Of a DNA stretch of 64,000 nucleotides, positions 34,204-46,115 are shown one piece after another (the stretch's first letter is position 1; every line of letters starts with the position of its first letter). Under the pieces are notes generated by a model. It saw nothing but the letters and a program-made list of their open reading frames with translations. It was not told the origin of the DNA and made no database searches. The stretch lies in NCBI GenBank assembly GCA_030686995.1, contig CM060704.1:171737718-171801717 (forward strand), read 5' to 3'. This DNA is from Artemisia argyi (lineage: Eukaryota; Streptophyta; Magnoliopsida; Asterales; Asteraceae). The position numbers and the translations under genes are program-made.

Positions 34204-35085
34204 AAGATTTATTGAGATTCCACGTCAGCTTTAAGTTTTGACAGTTTGTTATATTGCATGAGACTAATTAATTAATAAAAGTGTTCAAATAATATTTAAA
34301 CAAGTTTGTTATAATTTAACTACTCCGTATTAGCTAGTGTTACTTGCACATTTTATAGGCATGCATAAACTTTGTAGATACATTTTGATTTACTATTTTT
34401 TTTTCACTTATTCTTTCTTTGGTCTCAAAGTAACACACAAATTAAAGAAGATAACAAGATTTTGATGTTACTGAATACAGTATCTTAATATAATGTTATA
34501 TGAAAAAACGAATTCTCAAAAACCATAAATAGTTGTTACGTGCGAGCTCTCAACTAGTTTTAACACAACTCCACAAGGGCTATTTATACATCTAGAAAAA
34601 AAAATTAATGAATTGCAACTAAAGTAATAAAACAAAATAAATAAATAAATAAATAAATGAAACAACTTAGAATTTAGTTTGACAAAATTGGGAAAACAGG
34701 CCGTTGAAAAACTGAAATGTGGCGGGAATTGTTGGGACGGTTTAGATCACGACACGTGTTCCTCAATCACCTTGCAAGTTATCCAACATCTACAAACCTT
34801 TAGACTGGTAATGAGACACAACCCGTCACATTAACGTCAACTTATCTTTCTCTCTTTTATACCAAACAAATGCTCGCAATAAAAGGATTGCATTCACAAC
34901 CAAAACAACCACATAAAAATAAATTAAAAAAAAATAATAATAACACGCACAAACACTTTGAAAGTTTCGATTCACTGCCCTTCGGCCTCTGTAAGTGGGT
35001 ACGTCCAAAATGCCTAAACCAACCAAATGGTTTGGTCCCATCACATTTAGTCTTAGTTGTAACCTTTGAACATATCTTTAGTTCT
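34204..35085. other. Intergenic DNA with an AAAT microsatellite
   Basis: An (aaat)n tract lies at about 34637-34660. No supported gene. Confidence 0.45.
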
Positions 35086-35171
35086 TAATTGTTAGATAAA
35101 AATACACCGTTGGTCCCTAAACTTTCTCAAAAACATCACCTGAAGTCAAAAACTTTTAAAATGGTCGTAGG

Positions 35172-36457
35172 CAGAGGCGGAGGGGATGGGGTGACTAGCA
35201 GGTGCTAGGCCCCTCCCAACTAGCCCGGTGGATACAATATTACATAGGTTGAAAACCCATTATTTGAAGAAGAATAAAGGTCGGCCCCTCCCAATATGCC
35301 AGCAACTCAAATTTGTGTTTTTAAGATAAAAGAATATTATAAAGTGTACGAGTTACGACGGAAAATCCGAACAAACAAATTTAAAATATAGTGCATAATC
35401 ATCGCATCAGGTGTTGAATTATCTAGTTCTTTATTTTTCATTATTAATCACAGTTGGTATTTTCTGTTTTGTATTAATCGAATCGTTGATCACTTCGTCA
35501 CTATCAAGTGGTTAACTCCTTAACTGCTTTGTTACTTGTTACGTGTTGTCTTTTTTTTTTTTTTTTTTTTTTGGTTAGTTCTTCAATTTACGACATTGGA
35601 TTGTTAATTTATTATAGGATTTACAAAGTCATGATACACTACTTAACTAGGGGTTTTTGGTATGATTTTTGTTAGATAAGTCTTGGGTTAATTATTCATT
35701 GCTTTACATGTTCGATAAGCGTTGATATAAGTCCCACTACATACATGGTTTTGACGTAAGTCAAATTTAATGGATATTTGTGCACGCACGGGTTATTAAT
35801 AAGCGTTTGTTGTCAAATTTGTATTATTTTTATTTATTTTTTTGAAACGTGTTGTTTGATTGTTAAAATGTATTCAAATTTGACAATATATTCAAAGTAT
35901 CAAAACTACAAAGATTCGAACCAAACTAATCCAACCAACACTTCTGATGACACACAAACACCATAAACACTAGACTTATAGATGTTTATTTAACTAACAG
36001 TACAATAAATTCGTAAAGTTAGTTTTCATTCTTTCATATATTTTCACGCATCTCATCTTTATATACACGTTATGTAATCTTATTATTTTTGATAAAATAT
36101 TTAACTTACCTTCTATGATTTTTTGATTTAGTTTGTGGGTGTTCAAAAAATATTCTTATTTGGATATCCAAAATTTTGACCAAAATTTATTAAAAAGTTG
36201 GGTTTTGTTAAATGTAAGTTTTGGAACTCATGTAAAAGTTTTCCAAAAATTATAGATATTTGGATATTCGGATATATAAAATTGTTCTCCGAAATTTCTG
36301 ATATCCGGATATATAAAATCTTTTGTAAGTTTTATAAAATCTTTTGAAAGTTTTAGAAACTAAATTTCGGATATCCGGATATATAAAATCTTTTGTAAGT
36401 TAGCGTCTTACGACTACATTCGGCCCCTCTTAACTTGAAATCCTGGCTCCGCCCCTG
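35172..36457. mobile_element. hAT element (1286 bp) nested in the left MULE TIR
   Basis: A perfect 8-bp duplication, gtcgtagg, lies at 35164-35171 and 36458-36465. The ends are CAGAGGCGGAGG and, on the other strand, CAGGGGCGGAGCC. It carries direct repeats of about 70 bp period (tatccggatatataaaatc at about 36302 and 36372) and a poly-T run near 35551. No transposase ORF was found. The right MULE TIR has the same site unoccupied at 38593-38600. Confidence 0.88.
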
Positions 36458-36917
36458 GTCGTAGGGAGTCCAAAACCTAAGTTTTTGAGGCCAATTGCAT
36501 CCCTTTACCATAAACCGTTGGTCAACACCCTTATTTTATGTTTCGTTTTGTTTTTATTTAAGGGCATAACGGTCATTTCATATATTTTGATTATTATAAT
36601 TTTCTTCCCCAGTTGGTAACACACACACAAGCCACACTTATCAATTTGTTCACTGTTCATCATCTTCTCCGGTGAAACCCTTTGACCCAGTTGACATGTT
36701 CCTCATTTAGCTCAGTCTCCAGTCATTAATGTGCATGATTTCCCTTTTAACTTAAGTTTTTATGAGTTTGATTTTACGACCTGTATAGACTTATGTGATC
36801 TGAGTAAGTAAGGATGTGAGTCAATGAATGAACCTGAACCCAGTCACTTTGGTTTTCAGTGGCTGGTTTTTCATTTTGAAAAATGAGGGTTGGGACACCG
36901 TTGTTTCCGAAGCGTTA

Positions 36918-37091
36918 AACGTGACCCATCTTGGCCCGTTTGGTCTCAAGATATATCTTGTTGTGCTTTGTGATTGGGGTCAGAAGGGCAACTCTTCCTG
37001 CAACTTCCAAACCATAACCCTTGAGCCCGATGTACTTAGCAGGGTTGTTTGTCATCAGCTTCATTGTTCTAACTCCCAAATCTCTCAAAAT
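36918..37091 (-). pseudogene. RIBA: Captured exon fragment of a RIBA (GTP cyclohydrolase II) gene
   Basis: 58 codons match the C-terminal part of plant bifunctional RIBA proteins: [20 protein letters not shown], then [13 protein letters not shown], then [24 protein letters not shown] makes the first pyrimidine intermediate and dihydroxybutanone phosphate in chloroplast riboflavin synthesis. The fragment begins just after ctgcag, a plausible native splice acceptor. It ends in a stop (TAA at 36917-36915) right after GHV, where homology is lost. The catalytic zinc and GTP sites are absent. It lies antisense to the window's + strand inside the Pack-MULE. Confidence 0.8.
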
Positions 37092-37148
37092 CTGCAGTCG
37101 GTTGATCAACTTAGATTCGGAATAACAGTACATAGATGCAATGAGTAA

Positions 37149-38319
37149 GAAATCGCTTAATTTGGAATTTTAAACATTGAAAATTATGTTTTCATATCTC
37201 AATTAGGACAGTTTTACTTATGGAGTCACTTTGGGTTATGTTTTCTCTCTGGGTCAAATGGGTAAAAGTCTAAGTATAGTTATAAAAAAAGGGTTGAAAA
37301 CGTCAAATTGGTCTAAAGTCTAAACTGAACATAAAGTGTATTTTAATGCATACAGCGTCCTGAATCAAGTTATTTGAACAATTTGATTAACATTGAAATC
37401 ATATACTTTTTGTATACAACCAAACCAGACTCGTACCAAAAAAACTACCCATTTTGACCCCTTACACAATCTACCCCACACCGCCAATTTTGCCACCTTT
37501 AACCTTTGTTGATTGTCATCATTATATATCACATATGGGATTAATTTAGCAAGATTGGCTTCATTTAGGCTTGGGCATTTAACTTTTGTTCTAAAACAAA
37601 TTTTTTTCTTTTAGTGCTGAAATTATCTTTTGCAGTATTTCCATCAAATTAAGAGTACAAAATAGAGAGATTCCATGATAAAAAGTGAATGTTGAAGTTA
37701 AACTACCTATTTTCCCTCACATATAACATTTTTTATTAGTTAACACATTCATTATACATGGAATCAAGATTTACGGGACGAGCATTACCTATCCAGGTAA
37801 CCTTACCCGTGAACCACGAACTACACTTACAGACAACCTAAGAAGAAATGGAGTATCACCCTTTCATAAGCATAAGAAGCAAAAACTAGAAGAATAAACA
37901 AGAGATAACGTGCATACAAAGAGGATTCTTAACCGTTCGCAAAGAGAAAATAGTTGTTTTAAGTAAGGAGAAAAGCCAACCATAGCATAACGCAATCAAA
38001 GCTTTCGTCCTTGGTCGCTCCTTCAACTGATTTCATTCATTCATAATTCCATACAATTAGTCAAGCATGTTTAATTGTATAAATAATATACACCCTCCTT
38101 TTGACTTGTTGTTTACTTTATGTAAAGTGTTTGACTACTTCCCTAATGTCTAAATACCTTTTAAAAACATACGAGTAGTAATTTTGCATTCTTAGATATG
38201 CAAATCGATATAATCAGTTATCAGTTGCGAAAACAATGGGCAAATATGTAAGTTCAGCTTGTAAAACGTCGCACAAAGAGAAACATCTTCAACATCGTGC
38301 CTCTCTTCACCACCTGTGA
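37149..38319. other. Non-coding interior of the Pack-MULE
   Basis: It may include intron or flanking DNA captured with the RIBA exon. No second coding fragment was recognised. Confidence 0.4.
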
Positions 38320-38678
38320 TCATGCACATTAATGACCGAAGACTGAGCTAAATGAGGAACACGTCAACTGGGTCAAAGGGTTTCACCGAAGAAGATGATG
38401 AACAGTGAACAAATTAATCGGTGTGGTTTGTGTGTGTGTTACCAAATGGGGAAGAAAAGTATAATAATCAAAATATATGAAATGACCGTTATGTCATTCA
38501 CTAAAAGCAAAACAAAACAAAAAATAACGGTGTTGACCAACGGATTACGGTAAAGGGATGCAATTGGCCTCAAAAACTTGTGTTTTTGACTCCCTACGAC
38601 TATTTTAAAAGTTTTGGACTCCAGGTGATGTTTTTGGGAAAGTTTAGGGACCAACGGTGTATTTTTGTCTAATTGTTA

Positions 38679-39051
38679 CCATCTCCATTCCAAGTTAAGT
38701 CTAAACTTTTTAATAAAAGGAAACCAACGCGCCTATCTATCATATACATTTTACGTAATTGCATAAATTTAACTTTGGTTTTGGACCGGACAATTATTTG
38801 GTTAGGACATAACTTTCACAAAAATATAGTTAACAGAAAAATACCGGAAGGTTTGTGTCTTATGTTATCTTATATTAAGGATGACAATTCCTAACACGAC
38901 AGAGATTGACACAAAAATAAATGGGCTGGGTTCAAGGCTAAACAAGTTCGGGTTAGAAATAGGTCGATACGATTGACATGTTTTATAAATAGGTTAGACT
39001 TGTGTTGAAATTCTCAACCCGATTACAATCCGTCAACCTGTTTAAAAATAA

Positions 39052-39107
<56 letters not shown>

Positions 39108-39620
39108 CTGTAAAAGTTATGTGTTTAATTTTATTATAATATGACCCCAACTATTTTTGTATCTCTGTCTTATGAGATATATATCGTTTTTTGAAATATT
39201 GATAATGGTATATGTAAGGTGGGTATTTGGCTGGAAATTGTGCAAATGCTCATAGATACACTCATGCCAAACACCGTTTCCCATTTAGCAACTGCTTTTG
39301 ACTTTTTAAAGTCAAACTGCAAATGCAAAACGGGAGTTATGTATACACTCATGCCAAATACCCCCGTTCTAATAGTTTGTGAATTTGGAGACTATCCGAA
39401 ATTCACCAATGGAAATGTTAAACTAATTGGTATGCATAGTGGTCTAGTATGTTGCATCAATTTTATTGATGTTAATATAAGTTCACTTTAGCAATTTACA
39501 ACCAAACATAGATCAGTGACATAAACAACCAAAATTTATTGATCATAATAGTTGTTGACAACCACTACGAATTTCCCTATCATCTAAACATAGGGTTAGC
39601 TAGAACCACTATTTTCCCTA
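38679..39620. other. Intergenic DNA with a (TA)n microsatellite
   Basis: The tract at 39056-39105 is about 25 uninterrupted TA units. No supported gene. Confidence 0.55.
39056..39105. repeat. (TA)n microsatellite
   Basis: About 50 bp of alternating T and A. Confidence 0.95.
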
Positions 39621-39938
39621 TCATCCTTTTTCCTTCCTTTCCTTTAGATGATTAAACACATCTTCAAGATTTTTAATCCTCGTTTTCAAATCATCAACCT
39701 TTGATAACCCGATATCCGCAGCCTCTTGCTTCTCCTCCATAACACCCAAAAGCTCTTCATAGTAGTACTTTTGTTCACTCAGCCAATTCAGAATTTTTTC
39801 TCTCAACTCCTTAGGTATCTTCCTATACGAACCATATTTAGCAATTGGTTCATCGCCAAATCTCTCAAGAACTAAATCAAAGAGAAAATAGTTGTCTAAA
39901 AGTTTTTCCCACTCTTGTTCATCAGATCCAATGTACAA
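39621..39938 (-). pseudogene. Unrecognised coiled-coil ORF lacking a good start
   Basis: 105 codons, rich in Glu, Lys and Leu. The last 45 residues look like a coiled coil (VDDLKTRIKNLEDVFNHLKE). There is no ATG near the N-terminus in this frame, and a stop lies four codons upstream. An ATG at about 39963 opens the same region in another frame and runs into a stop. A frameshifted gene remnant is more likely than an intact gene, but a spliced upstream exon is possible. Family not recognised. Confidence 0.35.
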
Positions 39939-40039
39939 AGCCTTCCCTTATCATTTTTTCCATCGTTAGTGGTTTGGTTCATTGGGATTATGTGTGTTTT
40001 GGGGGAAAACAGGGTTGGGATATGTGTGTGTGGGGTTAG

Positions 40040-43000
40040 GTTCATTTAAATAAGTGGGTAGATATGGAAATGAATAGTCCCTAGTCCATCTCTTCGGTTG
40101 CTATGTGTTTCAGGTGGCAAAGATAAGTTAAGACGTTGCAAATTTTGTCCTTGAAAAAAGTCATCCTCGACAAAGCCGGGAAACGAGTGAAATGGCGATA
40201 ATACCCTCAGGGGTGGGCCCATGTAATGGGAGAACTAACACCCGTTAGCACACAGTGCCTTTCCATGGTTGTTTTGCAAAAAAACGGAAATATTAGTGGT
40301 TGTTTTGCAACAAAATTCGTCTCAGTGTAATCTTTGCGTTTTCGGGAAACATTAGGGACACTGATGTAGTCGTTTTAGTATAGGTTTATTTTACCGAAGA
40401 AATGCTTAGGAAAGTATTTCCCCGGGTTGTGTCCCAGCGAAGGTGTGAATGGAATTTCAAATTCCCGATTCGTGAAATGTGTCGTGAAAGTGGTAAAAAG
40501 TGATTTGAATGAGATTACACTAATGAAATAGTAAATGAAGCACAAATAATCAACTAAGCACGAAATTAAAGTAAACAAATTTAAAACGTAACGTAAAATC
40601 GAAAACCGTAAACTAAAACGTAAAATAAACGTCAACGTACGAAATAAAACGTGAATTTTGAGCTACACTACTCCTACGGACTTGAAAATAATTTTTAAAA
40701 GTTAAATATGATAAAATAAAATTTTGAGAAAAAGAAAAATATTTTCTTGACTTTTTATTTTTCTTTTATGAATTAAAAACTAATTAACTAATTAAAAACA
40801 AAAAGAAAATGCAAATAAGGTGAGAAAAACGAAAAATAAATTTTGAAAATTATAAAATAACTAAAAAGTAATTTTAAAACTAAAAGCTAATTTTTTTTTG
40901 CTTTTTGTGTAATTTTTGGGAATTAAAAACTATTAAATCTAATTAAAAATTCAAATTAAATTCAAAATAAATGGGAAAAATGCAAATTAAATTTCTAAAA
41001 TTCTAAAATAAATAAAAATAAATTTTAAAAATATTTTTGGATTTTTCTTGGCTTTTTCTGATTTTTTGGATTTTTTAGTAATTAAAATGTATTAAAAATT
41101 GAAAATAAAATAAGAAAAATAGTAAATGAACTAAGAAAAATGTGAAAAATTACAGAAAATCTAAAATATTAAAATAAGCTTGAGAAAAAATTTTGAAACT
41201 AAAATAAGCCAGAAAAGTGCTTATAAGCTGAAAACTGCTTATTTGGAAGTGCTTATTGTTAAGCACTTTGACCAAATCTTGACCAAACTTTAACCCAATG
41301 TTTTAATGACTCAATGTAGCTCAAATAAGAAATAGTGAGATCAAATTAAGCTTAGAAACACAGATAGGGTACAAATCAGGTTCAAATAAGCTCTAATGTG
41401 ATAAGCCACGTGAGTAACAGAATAAGCTAAGGGATTCCAAAAACTCAAATAAGCAACTACAATCAACTATTATCTGAAATGAACAGTAAAACTCAAATTC
41501 CAAGCACAAAATCACATTAGCAGCCCTTAATAATGAAAACAGTTCCTAGGCTTAGATACCCTACTTTGCAGCTTAATCTAATGCACCTAATAAGATAATG
41601 AGTGATAAGTAAGGGGGCAAAGGTAAGTCTATACTACTGGCAATCAAGAAAACCACAAAGCTTTCAATTCCAAACCAAACAGAACCCTAAATTGGAGCCT
41701 AGATCAGAAGCTGTTGACACAGATAATGCTATTGGTCTTTGACGTTTGATTACTATGCAACTTTGACTAATTCCAATTTACACAGCTTAATTCTTATCCT
41801 AGATGTTTATTAGGGATGTTGAAACTTAAAAATCACCTAGGCAAACTCAAAAGGCAAGTAAATCAAGCTATGGCAGGAACAGTTTTCTCAAACGTGTAGG
41901 GAAAATGATCATTGAAACAAAATTTGACTATTGCAAAGGAACCTATTGTTTTTATGCTCAAATTTCCTTACCTAAGCCTAAAAGACTTGACTGTGTAGCA
42001 ATTAATAACAACTCGTCAACAGAAACATGCAAATCTAACTTAAACCAAACACCCTCTTAACTGCTAGTTACACTATGATATTGGATTCTAAACTTAATCT
42101 AACTGTCCTAATTATCAAAACATAACACCTAACTGATATTGAAGCTTAATGGTAAACTAAATTCAGCAAAGAACCAAAGGAACACAGATAAGTAGTCTAA
42201 GCTAAACTAGGCAGTGGATATGCAATTCTAAGCTAAAGTATGCAAGAACTAAACAATCCAATTTAAAAAACTAAACAACTACTGATAAGCACAAACTAAT
42301 GAACTACCACTTATCAATTATGTAAAAGCTAATAATGAGCAGGAATAAGTAATAAACAAAAGTATACTACCTCTATTCTACTGATGCAATGATAATAATG
42401 AAAATGAAAGTAACTTACAAAACAACTTCCCCCTCAGCACAACAGAGGGGGATTCACTGTGCTTGTCTGTCTTTAAGACAGGCCAAAAGCTCCTTGATGG
42501 CTGTCTATACTCTAATGAATAAGCAACTGCTTATTGAAATAAGCAGTTGACCACAGTTGACTTGATGTTTTTGAACAATTGATAACAGTAACAACCAAAC
42601 AATTTTCACTACAAACTATTTTTAAAACTAAATTGAACTTTAATGAAACAGAATTTATGAAAAGAACAAAACAAGTTTAAATTGCAGAAAGTAAATTGAA
42701 CGGTATTTAAATGGAAAAACTAACTTTCATTAATAAAGTTTGAAATTACAATATAAGAAAGGAAATTACAACTGATTAAACTAAAAACAGTAAAGTAAAT
42801 ACTAAACCTATGGACTCAATTCTAAAAATTGGACACCTCTAAATGAGTGAGGAGGGGGGTATATATATCTGAGCTGAGAAGGATGCCATGTCACTGATCC
42901 AGGTGCACTTGTGCTTCTTTGAATGTATTATCAGCCCTTGATGCATTTCCAGATAATTCCAATCATTTTGGACCCTAGGATTGCGTGTGATGTGATTGTG

Positions 43001-44049
43001 AATCCTCCATGTGATCTCTTATTGGTCCATGTATCCCCTCCTGACATTCCCTGACATTCTCTGTCCTTGCTGTCATCTTCTAGAAGCCAAATGATAGAGT
43101 AATTATTACCCACACGGGGTAATTGGAGGGAGGATAATTTTAGGGTTCTAACTACAGTGTTTTTTCTGGGTTTTGTAAAATAAATGGGGGGCGGGATAAT
43201 TGTGTTTGGGGATTTTATTATTTGATAGTTTTGACCGGGTGTGGATACTTTTGACCAAGGGGTGAGTATTGGGTGGATCGGGTAAGAATAATTTAGGGGA
43301 ATGGGCTTTTAATGTTGGTGTGGACTGGGCCAGCAGTATTGGATGAGTGGTATTTGGATTAAATGTTTAAGTGGATCCGGTTGTAACTTTGATTTAGGAG
43401 TAGTAATTTTTAAGCAAGGACTAATAATGTATAAACTCAAAACTTAGGGACCAAAACTGTAAATCATTCAATGTTTCTACCAAAGGCTTATATTGTAAAA
43501 CTCTGAATCATAGAGGACCACTTTTGATTTTTCCTCCAAGGGACCATTTCTGTAATTTCCAGAAAATGCAGGGACTAAAGTTTCCAAATTCTCAAACTTT
43601 GACCAGGGACCTTTTATGCACTTTTGTGATTCTCTGAGGACTTCTATTGACAATTTGAGCTTCCTTTGATCATTTTGCTTCCCCGGTTCCGGCTTTTGAC
43701 CTTTTTCCAATCTCGTGCTCGTTTTTGTCGATTTTGCCTTGTTTTTGTTCATTTTTCACATATCCGTACCTGCACATACACAAATACAAAAACACACATT
43801 CTCTTGGCATATTTGGTTAGTATTTGGTCTGATTTTGGTCTAAAAAGGATGTGTGAAAAAGCACATATCAGACACAATTTGCAAATTACCCAAAATGAAA
43901 AAATAACTTTAAACCTTTGGGCTTTAAAGAGATGTTATATACAATATGTGTTTCGAGAAATGTTGTTTTTAGGTGTCATGTTATATGGTTATGTTATTAA
44001 AAGGAATGTGACATGTTAAACAAGTATAGCACCGAGTATTGGGTGTTAC
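40040..44049. other. AT-rich DNA without supported genes
   Basis: Long A-rich stretches (40700-41200) and many ataagc/gcttat words around 41170-41460. No ORF with recognisable motifs. Between 43440 and 43640 the phrase gggacca recurs. The stretch may be a decayed retroelement, but I could not define boundaries. Confidence 0.35.
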
Positions 44050-45175
44050 TGATGTGTGGGAATCGCAGCAGGTTTTACCTCTCAAGGGATCTCGAGAAGC
44101 TTACAACCCCCACCAGGCAGTTTACCTGATCGTTGTAGTATAGTATAGTGACAAGTACCGGGGGATTGATCGTTCAGCTTAGGAATAGTGTCGCTAGGAT
44201 TAGAAAGCCTAAATACTAGTTCTAAAGGTGAGGGATGATTATTTTTGTGTTTTTATATTTTATAGAAAGCAAGTAAAAATCTCGGGTTTTGGAAGAGTGG
44301 GCGGAATTAGTTGCTATTCAACTAACCCAAAACTAAGATGCAATCAAAATAAAATACAAAAAATGAAAATAAACTAATTATACTAAGGTTGTGAGCAGTA
44401 ATTGGAGAAAATGTGTTTACTTAGATTTCACTACTCCCTAGATATCTTTTACATGTTAATTACTTGTTATAATTGCATGGATGACGGATCATATTCCTTA
44501 ATACCATTCATGGGGTGGCATACATAACTCCCCAATTCTATGAGCTCTTATCTCCTCCTACACCATGCCCAGCACAACTATAGGGATTGTAAACAGTGGC
44601 TCATGCATTAAATACAACCAATAAAGACCTAGTACGCCTCGGTTCATGTTTCTTAAGACGTTCAAGCATGTTACCATTTGGAGATCTGCCAGTTTTCTTA
44701 AGCCTAACATATAAATCATTCATCCAAGAAAAACAGGTCTGACGGCGTCAAGAGTAATCTTGTGACGCCATCACCTCGCCGCCAAAACTCTCCTCGGACT
44801 GCCTAGATCCACTTCTGACGCTGTCAAGACTTAGACACTTCCAGGCCGTCATGACTCTTTTACTCTTGACGCCCTTCTCACGTGACGCCGTCAAAACTCT
44901 ACTGGGTCGTCATGGAAATTCATGAAATTGGCTCTTGACGCCGTCAAGTATTTGCTCTTGACGCCGTCACCTACTGTTCCCAGCATGGAAAATTAAGACT
45001 TTGGCGTTTTCTTCACTTTTATGCTCCAAAAACGTCCGAATTGCTTCCTTTTCCAGATTTCTCTCCCAAAGTACCTAAAATCACAAAAGGAACGATTTAG
45101 GGCAATATTTGATCAAATAAATTTGGATTCGGGCTTAAATGACCCCCTAAAAATGGATCATTTTTCGCCTCATCA
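44050..45175 (-). repeat. 3' LTR of element O
   Basis: 1126 bp, from tgatgtgtgggaatcgc to ttcgcctcatca on the + strand. It is related to the 1408-bp LTRs of element M but shorter. It carries TGACGCCGTCA copies between 44740 and 44970. Confidence 0.85.
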
Positions 45176-45719
45176 TATACCCTTACACTTGAGATTTGCT
45201 TGTCCTCAAGCAAATGCGCTTTTATTCTACTCAAAAGACAAGTTAGGGGTCATTTAACACTAATATAAAAGTAATTACAACAAATAATCGTTCCACTAAA
45301 GACCAATAGACAAGCACGGAGGTCATACACAAGCACCTCACAAATAGTGTTTAGATACTCACATCTCTCGGGTGTAATAAAGTGTAAATTACAATATGGA
45401 AACGGAAGATATCTCTCACTACCTGTCATAGCAAAATAGATTACCATAGGCTTGGGAAAGGATCAAACCTCCACCACATGGCGTAAGCACCTAGGATAAA
45501 CTATCAAAGAGGTCTTTTAAAGGGTTGTAACGTTAGGTGTAGGGATATGAAATACACGGTTTTGTTGGATAAAGGAAGTTTTACTGGTGGCGAGTTAGCA
45601 ATCTTGGTTAATTACATGTACAATATGGCGTTACTAAGCCAAGACTAGACTCGACTTAAGCTAATAAATGAAAAATAACAAAAATATAAAATAAACATAG
45701 AATAAAAATGGATGGTAGT

Positions 45720-45828
45720 CCGTATGGTTTTTTTTTTCTTTCTTTCTTTCTTTTTCTTTTTTTTTTTCTTTTTTTTTTTGATTTTTCGATTTTTTTTTCT
45801 TTTTTTTTTCTTTTTTTATTGATTTTTC

Positions 45829-45871
<43 letters not shown>

Positions 45872-45872
45872 T
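45720..45872. repeat. T-rich low-complexity tract in element O
   Basis: Almost pure T with scattered C. The lysine-rich ORFs read from it on the - strand are spurious. Element M has the same tract at 48072-48167. Confidence 0.85.
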
Positions 45873-46115
45873 GCATACACTCTTACCCTACCATCCAAAA
45901 TAATACATCATAGGGAATGGACGTTTCCCTTACACTTGAATCTTTACATACTTTACAATTAACTAATCTAATGACTCGAATTAAGAAAATTAAAACACTT
46001 GGAGCACTTTTAAGATTAACGTACATATGGGGGTTGATACGTGGGAATCGCACCAGGCTTTACCTCTCAAGGGATCCTGAGAAGCTTACAACCCCCACCA
46101 GGCAGTGTACCTGAT

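Larger units (their letters stand above)
35095..38669. mobile_element. Pack-MULE (Mutator-like) with a captured RIBA fragment
   Basis: A perfect 9-bp duplication, taattgtta, lies at 35086-35094 and 38670-38678. Terminal inverted repeats of about 350 bp begin GATAAAAATACACCGTTGG on the left and GACAAAAATACACCGTTGG on the other strand at the right. The left TIR runs 35095-35171 plus 36466-36740; the right TIR runs about 38320-38669. No transposase is seen. The 1.6-kb interior holds a piece of a riboflavin biosynthesis gene. Without the nested hAT the element would be about 2.28 kb. Long TIRs, a 9-bp duplication and a captured host exon are the definition of a Pack-MULE. Confidence 0.88.

Noticed and set aside
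36918..37091. A functional RIBA gene
   Set aside because: Only 58 codons remain, with a stop at the end, no catalytic sites, and it lies inside a transposon.
36828..37148. 106-codon ORF on the + strand
   Set aside because: Overlaps the captured RIBA exon on the opposite strand and has no recognisable features itself.
39056..39105. (TA)n tract as a regulatory site
   Set aside because: A plain microsatellite with no gene close enough to support a role.
45656..45962. Lysine-rich and phenylalanine-rich ORFs
   Set aside because: They come from a T-rich low-complexity tract inside element O. The same tract in element M has a different length.
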